From the NCBI GenBank assembly GCA_013397075.1, contig VWZS01004479.1, positions 388,420-452,419 on the forward strand: DNA of 64,000 nt, written 5' to 3'. Position numbers and translations under genes: made by a program. Within the stretch, counting starts at the first letter, position 1; the number at the start of each line of letters is the position of its first letter. The notes beneath the pieces were generated by a model. That model was not told the DNA's origin. It did not search any database and saw only the letters and a list, made by a program, of their open reading frames with translations. Of the stretch, positions 1 to 11,900 are shown piece after piece. Origin of the DNA: Rhabdornis inornatus. Lineage: Eukaryota > Chordata > Aves > Passeriformes > Rhabdornithidae.

Positions 1-86
1 TAGTTTGGGGTTTTTTGTGACTATTTTAACTGTAAACTGTTTACAAGGCTATGTTTCACTGAAAAAAATGAATATTCATTTTTCAG
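1..86 (+). other. EXOC2: 3' end of an upstream EXOC2 intron
   Basis: Intron tail ending in a T-rich tract and TTTCAG at 81-86. A second AG at 91-92 lies six bases further on and would also keep frame. Confidence 0.85.
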
Positions 87-200
87 GGGCAGATTTCCTC
101 AAAAAGATTTAGAGTCGCTGTTTCCTGGGATGAGCGCTGATTTCACAAGTGAAAACTTTTCTGCTGCCTGGTACCTGATTGAGAATCATTCAACAACAAG
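87..200 (+). CDS. EXOC2: EXOC2 exon 1 of window (SEC5 about residues 141-179)
   Basis: The 114-bp exon starts with the last base of a split Lys codon and reads [19 protein letters not shown], then on to YLIENHSTT, ending with two bases of a split Ser codon. Human SEC5 has the near-identical stretch around residues 141-179. It joins the linker after the IPT domain to the first long helix of the exocyst rod. Acceptor TTTCAG is at 81-86 and the donor AAG|GTTTGT is rather weak. I chose the start at 87 because it restores a Lys-Gly-Arg/Lys-Phe junction as in relatives. Starting at 93 would remove two residues but keep frame. Confidence 0.93.
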
Positions 201-3200
201 GTTTGTTGCTGTCATATAAGTAATTGTTTCAAATGCAAGTCACTGATGTATTTCATTATACTGTAGATGTGTCAATGGTAGTTTGCATTTACAGCAATAG
301 AACTATAGTCACAATTGTCTCTGGTTTTTCTGCTTGGCCTGAAACTTTAATCAACTGGTTTGCTTAATCTGCTTCTGAGAAAGACCTTATTTTTAACCAG
401 ACCTAATTGATGATGTTGGTTTTTTTTAATCCCCATTCCTTAATGTCAGATGGAACCTATCTTCCTTTAAACTTTAAAAATCAAGAAGTTAGCATGGCCT
501 TAAGTGGAAACTCCAGATGTTAATTCATGAACAGAGACACAGGTTATGGGCACTGAACAGATTACTAAAATTGTTAGTCTCAATTAGGTTGTAGTTAACA
601 CTTGTGGAAAATGCTGTAGTAGCAGAAGTTGGACAAGCAAGTAGGATCTTTGAGGTAAATCCCTTAAAATCTTGACAATTAAAATCCTGATTTAGAAATA
701 CAGTTGACAGTATGTACTTACATGCATGTATTTTATATATATATACTTTTGCACGTATAACTGAGTTCCAAAACTTTTATCTGCTTGTGTTCACATAATA
801 CTAGAAGCCATTTTTAATAGAAAGATGAACCTTTTTTTGTTGTTGACAGCTAGATACTTCGATTGGTATATTAAAGGGAAATACCACATTACAAATTCTT
901 TTAGTTTTGTTTCCTGCTGATAGAAAAAGGTATGGGTTGCTTCTTGGTTTTGGGGGTGGGAGGATATTTGGTTTTTGAAGCTCCAGAAATAACCATTCCG
1001 TTACTTGGGAAATACTTACATTTCCTCTCAGAATGATGGTACTTTAAAGGGTCAGAACAGCAAGAGAAGATTATTATCTAATACACGTACAGTGACAGCA
1101 TCTTTTGAACTCAAGTAACTGAGGAGTTATTCCAAATTAATTCTGTCTGTCAGAATCTGATAACTTTGGGGATCATCAAGTTTGGTTTTTTTTTTTAAAT
1201 CGAGGGGATAATAAAGTAATAAGGAGTAAACAGCTTTTGATGTAGGTCTTCATAAAAATTTTTCTCTGTGTTGGGCCCTTGGACTGTTTCCACCTTGTTG
1301 CTCATCTATGTGAGCACCAGTGACACTGCCCAGAGAGATGTAGAAGAGATCACAAGTAATTGCAGACTGGGGACAACAGTGAAGAATGTGGGAGCCTAGG
1401 TATTCCCTCTGATTTATGTGTGAAGGGGAAAGCTTCAGGTAATAGGGATGCATCCTGTAGATTCACAGATGGCTGTACCCCTGGTTTCAAAAGCAGCACT
1501 TTTTACTTCTGTAGCCAGATCCATGACTAAAGAACAAAGACTGCTGGTGAGAAATGGAATTCATTTGAAAAAGTGGGGTTGGAGTGTGGGAGCATCTTTG
1601 CCAGCAGGTTTGCACTTTGGTGTCAAAAACTTCAAATTTGGAATATCAGGGGATGGTGATAACAGCCTGCAGTTAAATGAAGGGACAGAGTGCTACCTGT
1701 GGGTTCAGTGATGGCATTAAGAATGCTGTAGGTAGTTACAAAATCAGCTGGAAGTGTCTAACCTCAAGTGCCTTTACACACTCACATGCTGTCTGAGAAG
1801 CAAGTAAGAGACAATTAGACAAACACAGCACTGGAATAAAGTGGGATAGCTCATGTACCTAGTATTTTGGGATGTGTAGCAAGAGGCCACCTGGAAAAGA
1901 TACCCAGGAAAGAAGAGAGGTACTTGACCTTTATGTGAAGAACAGCTGGAATAAATATATGGGCCCTGTTATGGAGCAGGATGGTTGAGATCTTGTTCAG
2001 GCATCTGGAACGGGTGACATTGCAGTGGCATGAGGAAGTGAACAAAATCTTCCTTAATCAACTTGGGGAAGTTTCCAGAGAGCAGACCCCAGTGTTTCTA
2101 CAATACTTTAATGTCTTTCATATCTACATGAGGGGCAGCAATCCCAGGAGACTTGTGAGGAGTTCTGGGAATGACTTCTAACATAGCTGCAGTATGGGCT
2201 TTCAGGGGTGCTGCTCTTCTGAATCTGATTCTTAGAGTCAAGGCAGGGGATATGATAACCAGTGGCAGCCGTGGCTGTAGCAATTGTGAAATAGTTGAAT
2301 TCAAGACACAAAGAGGTGTGGGGAAGGCAAGCAGAAGAGTACACACCTAGGATTGGAAAGCAGTCATACAGAAGACAATCCAGTGTTTGTAAAAGTTGAC
2401 TGTCCAGTGCAAATCGTCTTCTGGGGTGTATCAGCAGCAACGTGTTAGGTAAGATATGGAGATAATTATTCTGCTTGGCATTGTTAAAGTTGCAGTTGAA
2501 GTCCTCTGCCCAGCTATGGCCACTGCTTTAAGAAAGATGTGAGAGCTGAGCGACAAGCTCAGGAGTGGATAAATGTCAGTGGCTATACAGCTTGAATGAG
2601 TTAGGTGCTTTTAGAAAAAACAAGAAAACAAAAAAAACCCAGCATTTTTAACACTTTTTCTAGTATCAGCTTAAGTACTTCATCCATCTTGCTTAAAAAA
2701 ATTTCATTGATTTTTGTCTTTGCATGTCGACAGTTTCAAGTAACGATCTCCTCCATCCAGTGGAATAAAAAGTGTTAATTTGTACTTTTAAATGAAATCT
2801 GGAGTTTTTTGCATATTAAATCCATTTATATTGGTTTATAAAATCCAAATCTTAGTGTTGAAGGTCCAAGAACAGTGTAAAACTCAACAGAAATAAATGC
2901 TCAAAGGGTAGGGTGAATCCAGTAATGTTTTGAATCTAACTATAAGTATCTCTTTAAATAAAGAAGCAGCAAAAATGTTTTATTGGTTTTCTTTTTCTTC
3001 CCAATTCAAAATGTGTAGTCTTTAAAATATTCTGGAATTGTATAAATATCTGCCCCATATCATTTGTGCTGTTCTTCTGGAAACACAGCAATGGTTTAGT
3101 TCTTGTCCTCTACATAACCTAGCTATTGGAAATTGTAAATGTGTGGTGCACTGACATTTTGGTTTGCTTATGTCTGTTTCTTCCTTGAAGGACATTCTTT

Positions 3201-4644
3201 TTAAGAAATTAGTATAACACCCTTTTTACTGATTCTTTTAATCCTGGAAATATCCTTTTAAATATAAATAAACTATTTTGGCACACTGTTAGGTCATCAG
3301 ATAACATGAAACAGTGCTTAAAAGGAGAACTGTACAGATTTTTGTTACTTGTTATTGAAAATGCTGCTGGTAAGTACTTCTCATATGCCCTAGTGGACCA
3401 ATCCAGGTAATAAGTAATGTTATTTCTGTCCAGCAGATGGAAACAGAAAATTAGGTAAAATGTTGTGACATAATCACTATTAAAAAAAAAGTGCTTCTAA
3501 GTGGACCAGTGTGCTTTGTCTCCCAGCAGGTGGTGATAGCCTTCTCATTGCCTGAGCTAAAATTTGGTTTGTTCTCTTAATGTGTCTTTTTGTACCAGAG
3601 CTTTTGTAAAAACTCTTTTTAAAATGGGCAGAATATTGATGGAATTGCCTTATGCCTTAGTTTTCTGCTTTGTTGATTCCCTTACCTCACAGAAGTGTAG
3701 AGCAGTTTTTTGGGGTTTGCTTTGGCCTGCAGCTAGGAAGAAAGACTTTAAGGTTGAAAATTATTTCCTATATTTGTATTTCTGAGCTTTTCCATGGTGG
3801 TGTTTTTATAGTTAATCAAGTAATAGAACTACTGAGGTCATATTAATCATCATCAACAAAAAAAATACATATAATTAATGAAGATTTATTCACAACATAA
3901 CATTTCTCAATTATTTGCAGGTGCTTGCAAAAAATAAAGATGTGAAATCAAATGCAAACTGGCAAAAATTAAGAAATATTACGAAACTAAGATAAAAAGA
4001 AAGCCACCATACCAACAATGATGAGTTGGCAGTTAATAATTGCCCTATGAAGTGTCTTTCAAAAATGTTTCAGTAGATTGCATATAAAAACCATGCCTTC
4101 ATAAAGCAGGAATCTGTTTAGCTTTTCTTTATTTTATGCTAATATGGTATCCAATTCTGAACTATATGTCAAAACCAAAATAAAAATATTGGATGAATTC
4201 AGAAACAAAAGTAGGAAATGATTGTGAGTAAAGCTGCAGAGTTAAACAAATACTATTATTAAAGAGACTTCTAACATCTCACTAGTTAATCTACTTTGTA
4301 CTAAGTATAGTGAATTCTACTGTCACCTATTTAATACACTACAGACAGTTAAGTAAGAGCAATGTTGCATGTTTAGAAGAAACATCTTGACTAGTTTGTA
4401 TTATAAAGAAATCTCTTCCATCACAAGTGATGGGAGCCCTCTATTTAGCATTGAAACTAAAAAACTGAGATCTTTGGACTAAGAATAAACTCTCATTATT
4501 GGAAAGCACACTCATTAGCAATTACTTCACCCTTACTAGTTTTTCGGAAAGGAAGTGGCTTTATTTTCCAAGTAGTTTGTTCTGTTTATTTATTAGCTGA
4601 CTTTATTGTTTGAATGTCTCTGAGGTTTTCTTGTTTGTTTTCAG
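201..4644 (+). other. EXOC2: EXOC2 intron 1 (4,444 bp)
   Basis: GT-AG intron. It holds a TA-rich run near 737-747. A slightly more GC-rich unclassified block lies at about 1250-2450; open frames there match nothing I recognise. A duplicated module with CTCF-like cores lies at 3372-3536. A short inverted repeat CCATCAC/GTGATGG lies near 4417. Otherwise ordinary AT-rich intron. Confidence 0.9.
3372..3536 (+). repeat. Imperfect local duplication carrying two CTCF-like cores
   Basis: Three short blocks occur twice in the same order. AAGTRCTTCT is at 3372-3381 and 3489-3498. AGTGGACCA is at 3392-3400 and 3500-3508. CCAGCAGRTGG is at 3430-3440 and 3523-3533. Spacing differs between the copies. The last block resembles the CTCF core motif; whether CTCF binds is inference only. 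Confidence 0.45.
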
Positions 4645-4769
4645 TTTTGATCAGCTCAAAACGGCTGTTGTGAATTTGAAGAAACAAGCTAATAAGAAAA
4701 ATGAAGGAAGTCTAGCTTACGTGAAAGGAGGTCTCAGCACATTTTTTGAAGCACAAGATGCTTTGTCAG
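4645..4769 (+). CDS. EXOC2: EXOC2 exon 2 of window (SEC5 about residues 179-221)
   Basis: The 125-bp exon completes the split Ser codon and reads [18 protein letters not shown], then [22 protein letters not shown]. It ends with one base of a split Ala codon. The acceptor is TTTTCAG at 4638-4644 and the donor is CAG|GTAAAG. This is the start of the helical region in which SEC5 pairs with other subunits of exocyst subcomplex I, by analogy with the yeast structure. The segment [18 protein letters not shown] is essentially invariant between bird and human. Confidence 0.96.
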
Positions 4770-6972
4770 GTAAAGATGCTTTGCACTTACTAAGTAAAGT
4801 ATAAAAAGAAAATACTTAAGTGCATATATGGTTAAATTTAATAATTAAAAAAATATTGTTTCTCTTCTCAGTCTGTACTAAAATTGTATGAGTCCAAAAT
4901 CTGTGTTGTGTTGGTCACAAGCTAGAACTGATTGATGTGGTTTATTTGCAAAAGATGTCACCAGCTGTATCTTACAGGAATTGAAGGCATTCCATCAAAT
5001 TGCTTAGACCACAAATGCAAGAAAGAGAAGTGTTAAACTGGAGTTAACATTAAGATGACTTGCAAACTGTAGCAACAGAAAAAACGTGATTTTCATTATG
5101 CCCTATTCAATAGTCAGATGGTAATATTTACATGAATATTTACGTGAATATCCGGACACTTGTTACTTTGGGAAGTCAGACAGTCTTTATGTTCTGCTTG
5201 CCACTGGGAGAATGCAGTGCTGTAGTGAGAGTATTGTAGTTGCCATTTTTATATATATATTTATTGTATATAGACATACACAGTCACACTCTTAAAGCAT
5301 CAAATGTCTCACAGGTCAAACCTCATTATAGGCTACTGTAGTCCTGTCTAGTGAGGCTCTGGTCTGGATGAGACAGCAGCAGTGCCCAGGAAACCATCTC
5401 CAATAGGTTTGTCTTTTACCACTGTAGTGATTGTCCATCCTAGCCATTGACTCCTTTGGCCAAAATCTGACTAGGTTTAATAACAAAAGTATTAAAGAAT
5501 TTAGCAGAAAACCTGGTGAATGTGGTGGTACTCATAGGAAAAGACTAAGAAGAACCATTATTTGGCATTCTTTCACCTTCTTTAGCTGAGTTTTCATTAA
5601 ATGTGAGGAAAAGTAACAGGCTTTCTTAATAATTCTTACATTTCTTGAAAATATTGAAATCCTATTCTTTTTCTTAAATTGTCTCAAACATAATCCCGAA
5701 TAAATATTGAAATGTGGTTGGTTTTTCACAACCAAATCTGCTTTGCATATGGAATATCAAATACTCTAAAAGACTGAGTTCTGTTCTCAATGAGCTGCTC
5801 CTATAGATAAAAAGTAGTGCTAACAGTGTTACCTTATAAGATTTTTTTTTTTTTTTGGATCAGCAAAGTAGGATTTGAAGAAAGATAAGGCAAACCATGA
5901 ATGTTATAAGCTTTTAGAAAAGCTGAGCACAACAGAATAATTTTCTTTTGTTCCACCTCTTAGTAGCATTTTGCCTTTGGAGACTGATTTTTCTGATGAA
6001 TGAGGAGGTCAATGAGCAAGTAGTAATGTGAGAAATACTAATAAATTTATGGTAGAGAAAGCAACCTAATTTATTTTATTAACTACTGTAGTCTCAATTT
6101 TTTAAAAATTATAAGCTGTAATATTGTTTTGCATCTTTTACCTTTGTCAGTGTTATTTTTACCTAAAACCAGGGTTTATCGGTGCAGTCCTTTAGCTAAA
6201 TTATGAACTTAAACTTGGGATGACTCAAGTGGTTCTTGATGTCACTTTTTGTCTGTAGCCAAAATGGCTTGGCTTTGTCTTCCCCTCAGTGATCTCCCTT
6301 TGGTGCTCAAAAGGAAGCAGACTTTCAGCTTATACAGTGAATTAAAGTGGTATAATGAAAGAATGGTCCTGATGTGCTGTTGTAAAAGAAAATTAGAGAC
6401 TTAAAGCCTCACTCTTATAAATTCAAAACTGTAATACTGAAGTTCAAGGGCAACATCAATATAATACTTAGTTTTTAGATTGTGAACCCAAATTCTGAAT
6501 GAGAATGCAGTACAGGTCACAGATGCCTTCTGCAGCATTTTAATGCACATTTCTCTGTTGAAATGTCATATTAAATGCATGTGCAAAAGGGTTTTTGCTT
6601 CTTTTCAGTTGATACTCTTTTGCTTCTTTTCACTCTTACTGCATATGAATTTCAGTTTTGAATGCAGAACTACTTATTTGCCTGTTCTTCTTCCTTATGT
6701 AGGATATTTTTGAAAGAGTATAGCTGGAAAATTTGCATAAATTTTGTAAGACTTGAACTTGTGATAGGTACAATCAACTGTTAAGTTGGATGTGGCTTCC
6801 AATAGCAAGAAGAAAAAAAGGACTTCTTTGATGCCATCATCCAGCCCTACTGCCAGATGTCAAAGCTTTTTCCAGAACATTTGATCACTACAGTTTTCTC
6901 AAATGAAAGATGCTGAGAATTAAGAGTAAGCATTATTAGCATTTTTCTAGAGAAACAGTTCAGATGCAGATG

Positions 6973-7028
6973 TTAAAAAACCAACAACAAACCACCAAAC
7001 AAAAACCTCCAAGCAAACAAACCCCCCG
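6973..7028. repeat. A/C-rich low-complexity tract
   Basis: About 55 bp made of CAA, CCA and CAAA runs with almost no G or T, ending in CCCCCC. Simple low-complexity DNA, probably a decayed microsatellite. Confidence 0.6.
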
Positions 7029-8980
7029 TTAATTCTTCATCATGCGGTTATGAAATCCAAGCTTTTTAACAGGAGAACATTAAATTAAAAATATCATCTG
7101 GCTAGACAGTGATAGTGAAAGATGATGGAATGGCACTTTTTTGCCCTTACACATGTAAGGGTGAATTTTTATGTCTTATATTCTCCTTTAAAAAAGTGCA
7201 ACTAGAATTTATGTGCGTTTCAACAAAGCTATGTGAGGAGTGGTTTATATTTGAAAGCTGAGCAATTGTTTCAGCCCAAACTCTTAGAGACATAGCCATT
7301 GTTCTGCAAACTTCTATTATTTGATGCGAAGCATACAACTGTCACAGGTGAAAACTGACTCAAGGGAAAACCCTTACTGAATACATTTTTTCTGTCTTCC
7401 AATACGATTAAAATTTCTGAGTTGGTTCATTTTGGTTTAGATATTTTTTAACTCTCTTACTTTGAGAAAATTTCTAAAATCTAATTTATTTTCCAAAGAT
7501 ATGGGGTTTTTGAGGGCAAAAAAGTTAGACTCTCAATTTTCCCCTTCAGATATCTTAGAACACATGTTCTAACCCCAGTGGTTATGCTTCACAATCTGCA
7601 CATCTGTTGCATTGTACTTACAGAGCAGAGATACTTGTGAGCAGTTATTTCTCTTAAGTCTCCCTAAATTAGTACAGGATAACTTTTTGTAGGAAGATTA
7701 CATTATCAGGTATAACACTTGCTTCTCCATTTACTTCATATTCCTCTACAGCTTTTATACATGCTTTTTAAAACTCATATACGTTTAACAATATTTATTT
7801 CAAATATGTTCCCTTTATTAAGGAAACCCTGCATTACTGATCATTGTGCAGCTTTTTTCATTAGTTAGGACCAGTAAGTTCTGTCTGGTCTTAAATGTAT
7901 TGTCAGACTCTATTACACATTTAAATGAGTATTAATTTTTTTGTAAATAAATAATGGAAAGCATAAAAAGCAGTCCTAAGATGTTTATTGTATTTTATGA
8001 TTTAGAGGCTGTTTACTAAGAAAATAAGGGCTCAAATAGACCAGAACCCTTCCTTGTTTGGTTTAATTTCTGGGAAAATAGAATAGCCTTATCAGATCCC
8101 TCTGTGTCTCTGCCTGATCTGTTAGCTTGGCTGACAGTTTGACAGTGACTGCAGAGGAGATGTTCAACAGGATGTTTGTTTCGGCAGCTGAATGGAGCTG
8201 TAAACTGAGCTGAGGGGAGCAGGGTTTATCTCAACTTGACCCACTTGTCAGTGTCGGGGAGTTCAGCTGGTTTATTTCCTGTAATTCTAATTGCAGCTTA
8301 GAATGTAGCATTCCTAAAAGGGTGGCTGTTTATATATTTGTAGTTAAGACGTATTTTATCGTCATGAGCAGATCGGGTCCCACACAGAAGTCACTAGAAA
8401 AGTTAGAAAATTAATTTTCTTTCAGTATATTTTTTCTGAAATGCTCTTTGCAATTAACCTAAGGCTGCAGTTTCTTCTTATTTAAACAAAAGGAAAAAAT
8501 TAGGGAAATTACTGCTTCAGTCGCTCACTCATACAAAAACATGTAGGTACGACATCTCTATTGGCAGATAAAGAAGATGCTGTAATGTCTTTAAAACACA
8601 GATATCATGAATGAATTTGAGGTTTAGATTTGGCTCTCTAGTTTGCCATGGCAACAGTTTTTTTGCAGTTACAACTACAAACACATTTTTCATGATTTTC
8701 AGGAAGTCCATATAAAAGAAGCACTGCTGGCTCTTACAGCACTGTTCCTTTCTTCCCTTTCCCACTCCTGTTCAGATATGTGGCCTGTGGGAATACCTGC
8801 ATGATAGGGACCTTGAACTATAGTTGGCTTTTGGTCTGCTACCTTTCTTAATACATAAGGTAGGATAGTGTGGCTGAAATTACCTGGCTGAAAGGATCCT
8901 AATCTGGCCAATGCCTGTTTTTTTGATTTGGTTTTGGTTTATTTCTTCATATAGATTATTTTTACACTTCATTCCCTAAG

Positions 8981-8998
8981 GCTCATTCTAGAATGAGC
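8981..8998. repeat. 18-bp perfect palindrome with HSE-like centre
   Basis: GCTCATTCTAGAATGAGC equals its own reverse complement. The centre TTCTAGAA has the TTCnnGAA spacing of a heat-shock element. About 0.2 such palindromes are expected by chance in 64 kb, so it may mean nothing. Confidence 0.5.
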
Positions 8999-11900
8999 AT
9001 GTTAGTGATCCAGGATTGGATTCAGGCTGAATAAGTCTGTGCTGCTGCCATTATGTCTGTTAAATTCATTTTCTCTAAAAGTAAAACAAAAAATATCACC
9101 TGAGCTATATTCAATTCTGAGTTGGACTGGGAATTTGAGAAGCTAAAAACTGATGCTAGTCTGTCATAAATGTGTCCCTTTGCTTCAGACTTTCAAGGAG
9201 TTTTGTTACATTTGAATTTCAAGAGATTATATAGAGCCAACCCAATTTTTCATTAGTGATTCTGTTTGCAAACTAGATTGATGATTCATTTTGAAATGGT
9301 TTTCTTTTGTCCAGTTAAATGCTACTGTTTGACTGTTTTTGCTTGGTAGTGTGGCACCTGTGGTAGTGTGGTAGGATGGTATACCAGGTTTTGCTGTTGT
9401 CACATTGCTGTTTTGTAACAAATCTATTTCACACTTTTGCTTTACTTTACTCTCTAGTATGTTTTTTCAAATAGTATGGCGTTTTATTAAACCTATGAAT
9501 TTGGGTAAATCAAATTCAAATACATGCAGGTGACTTGAAATGTCTGGAATAGTTCTGTTTCTAATTCTCTGTGTGATATGTGTCTGTTAATGTCATCTTC
9601 CTCATCCTACTTCAATTGATAGAATATTGTCTTTGCAGGGTAAGAACAGTCTGCTGTTACAACTAGTAATTTTAAAGATTATAATTTCTAGACCATAAAA
9701 AAGAATAGGGCCATGGAAACAAACTTGCAAAAATAAAAAAAAAAACGTGCTGCATGTATTGGATACATATCTGAGAGCCTATCAGTCACTTCAAAGTTCC
9801 CCTGCATCATGTGTGTGCCTCATAGTAGGTGCAAGTTAGATTATTTCAAGTTAAGAATTATGATCGTGCCTCCACGTAGTCATCATGAAGCAGTAGCTGA
9901 CGTGCTCTCTACTCACTGTCTCTTTCCAAGTGGGTCCTCCTATCTGAATACTTGAATCATCTTTGTGGGACCCTTACAAACAAAAGCTGAATGAGAATAA
10001 GTACTATCATTGCTTCGTATTTTGTCCTTACCTTTATAGACCTTCTCAGCATTCAAAATGAAAAAACAGATGAGCTAAATTAGGCATTCTAAAAATAGCC
10101 ATACTAAATAAAACTTATTTAAATTTTGCTTGTTGGAAACTTGTGTTCTGATCTTTCAGCACTAGATAACAAGAGGGACATTGAAATGAGGAATGTATTC
10201 TGAGAGAAAGATGACCTGACAAAGGGGTGCCATAAAGTATCTTAAGTGGTGGTAGATAGTTTAGTCTGAGGTGAATGCTTCCTCTGGTCAATTTTTGTAG
10301 CAACCAATTGTTACCTTAATGCAACTTTATAAAAGCAGAAGTTATCACAATTGATAAAAGGCTCAAATTTTCCTTTCATGCTGGTCCTAGCATGGCGTTG
10401 TGTAGGGAGTTTGGGGTTTTTTTGTCTCAAGCAAGAGAAAATCTGATTAGAAAATGTGGGAAACAGCAGGAATTGTCACAGACCATAGTGAAAATTCTCT
10501 GCCCAAGCCTGTACCGGCTTTTATGCTGACTGTTCATGGAGCTTCTTCATCAGTTACTGTTGTAGAGATGTGAGCTAATTACTAGCAGAATTTCTCCAAA
10601 GGGATGCTGTTTTTGCAGCTTATAGTTACTGTGTGGCTGTCATATTTTATGGACTTGGTTTTTTTTCAGGTAAGCTAACTTTTTTGTTTGAATTTGAAAA
10701 ATAGTAAAGCATGTGGAAAAATAAGTTTTGCAATTTTCAAACAGCAAATTCTGCAAGTGTGCAAAAAAGTTACTTATGATTAAATTTGACCCAGACTTAT
10801 CCTGCAAGCCATAAAACCACCTTAATTTCATGCTACATTATTTCATTTTGATTTCCATACCACCTTTTAAATGCAACATTTAAAAGCTGCTTTTATTTTT
10901 ACTATTTTTACCTTTCACAGATGCAGAAGGTTAGCGCCAGTAAAGAGAGAATAACATGTTCTGTAGTCTTTAATTCTTAAGTGTTCTGGCAAAGGCCTGG
11001 ATCCAGTTCTGGAATTTTTAGTGCATCCATAGGCAGAATAATAAGCCACATTTTCCTGTCTATTTCCAAGATATTTGCCCAGAGATATCAGACTTACTTT
11101 AATATAAGTCCATCTGAGAGCAAGTAGTCTGGTCTCATGATGTTTTTAGACCAAAAGTTTCGGGGTTTATATATCAATAAAACCTCGCTTCCTAGCACTG
11201 TGCTTTAATTACCTTAAAATATCATTTTAAGCCTGTCCATTTTCTTTGATTTTGTCCACTCTTCTGGGTAAACAGGCTTGAAGGAGTAAATGCTAGAGAA
11301 ACAAAACACAAAAAGGCAGCTTAAGACAATACTGCATTTAGTTCAATATTTTGTCATTTTTGCTAGGATTAATAATGTTAACCAAAACAAAGCCAAGTTT
11401 GCTTTGCTAATACAAAAATATCTAGAATTCTCAAGGGGCGCTGTAGGAATGACCAAACCAAACTTCACTTAGCACTATTAACTAATGGCCATAGGGAGAA
11501 AACTTTTTATTTATTTTAGATTTTCATATAGTAATGTATTAAGAGCTTTGTTCATGGCATGCTGTCTTTATTTCTTTCCTCTTTATATGCAGCCCTCCAG
11601 TCCTGTTGAATCCATTCAGAACAATTTTTACCTTACATAGGGATGCTGTCTTCATCAATAACCTTCTTATATTTTGCTAGAATTATGAAAAATAGTTAAT
11701 CTTCCAATAAAGGAAACCAAAGACATTTTTATTCATGCATTGGGCATGAATCCTGGCAGTGTTCTAACATGTGTTTTTCATTCCTCCATTATGGTTCTTT
11801 GGTGCCAGGTTCTGAGTTACCACATTAGATGGTCAGAAATACTTTGCTGAGTCGGCCTTGCCCTTCTTGTATTTTTCTCCCTCCTGTTTTCTGCATCTGA

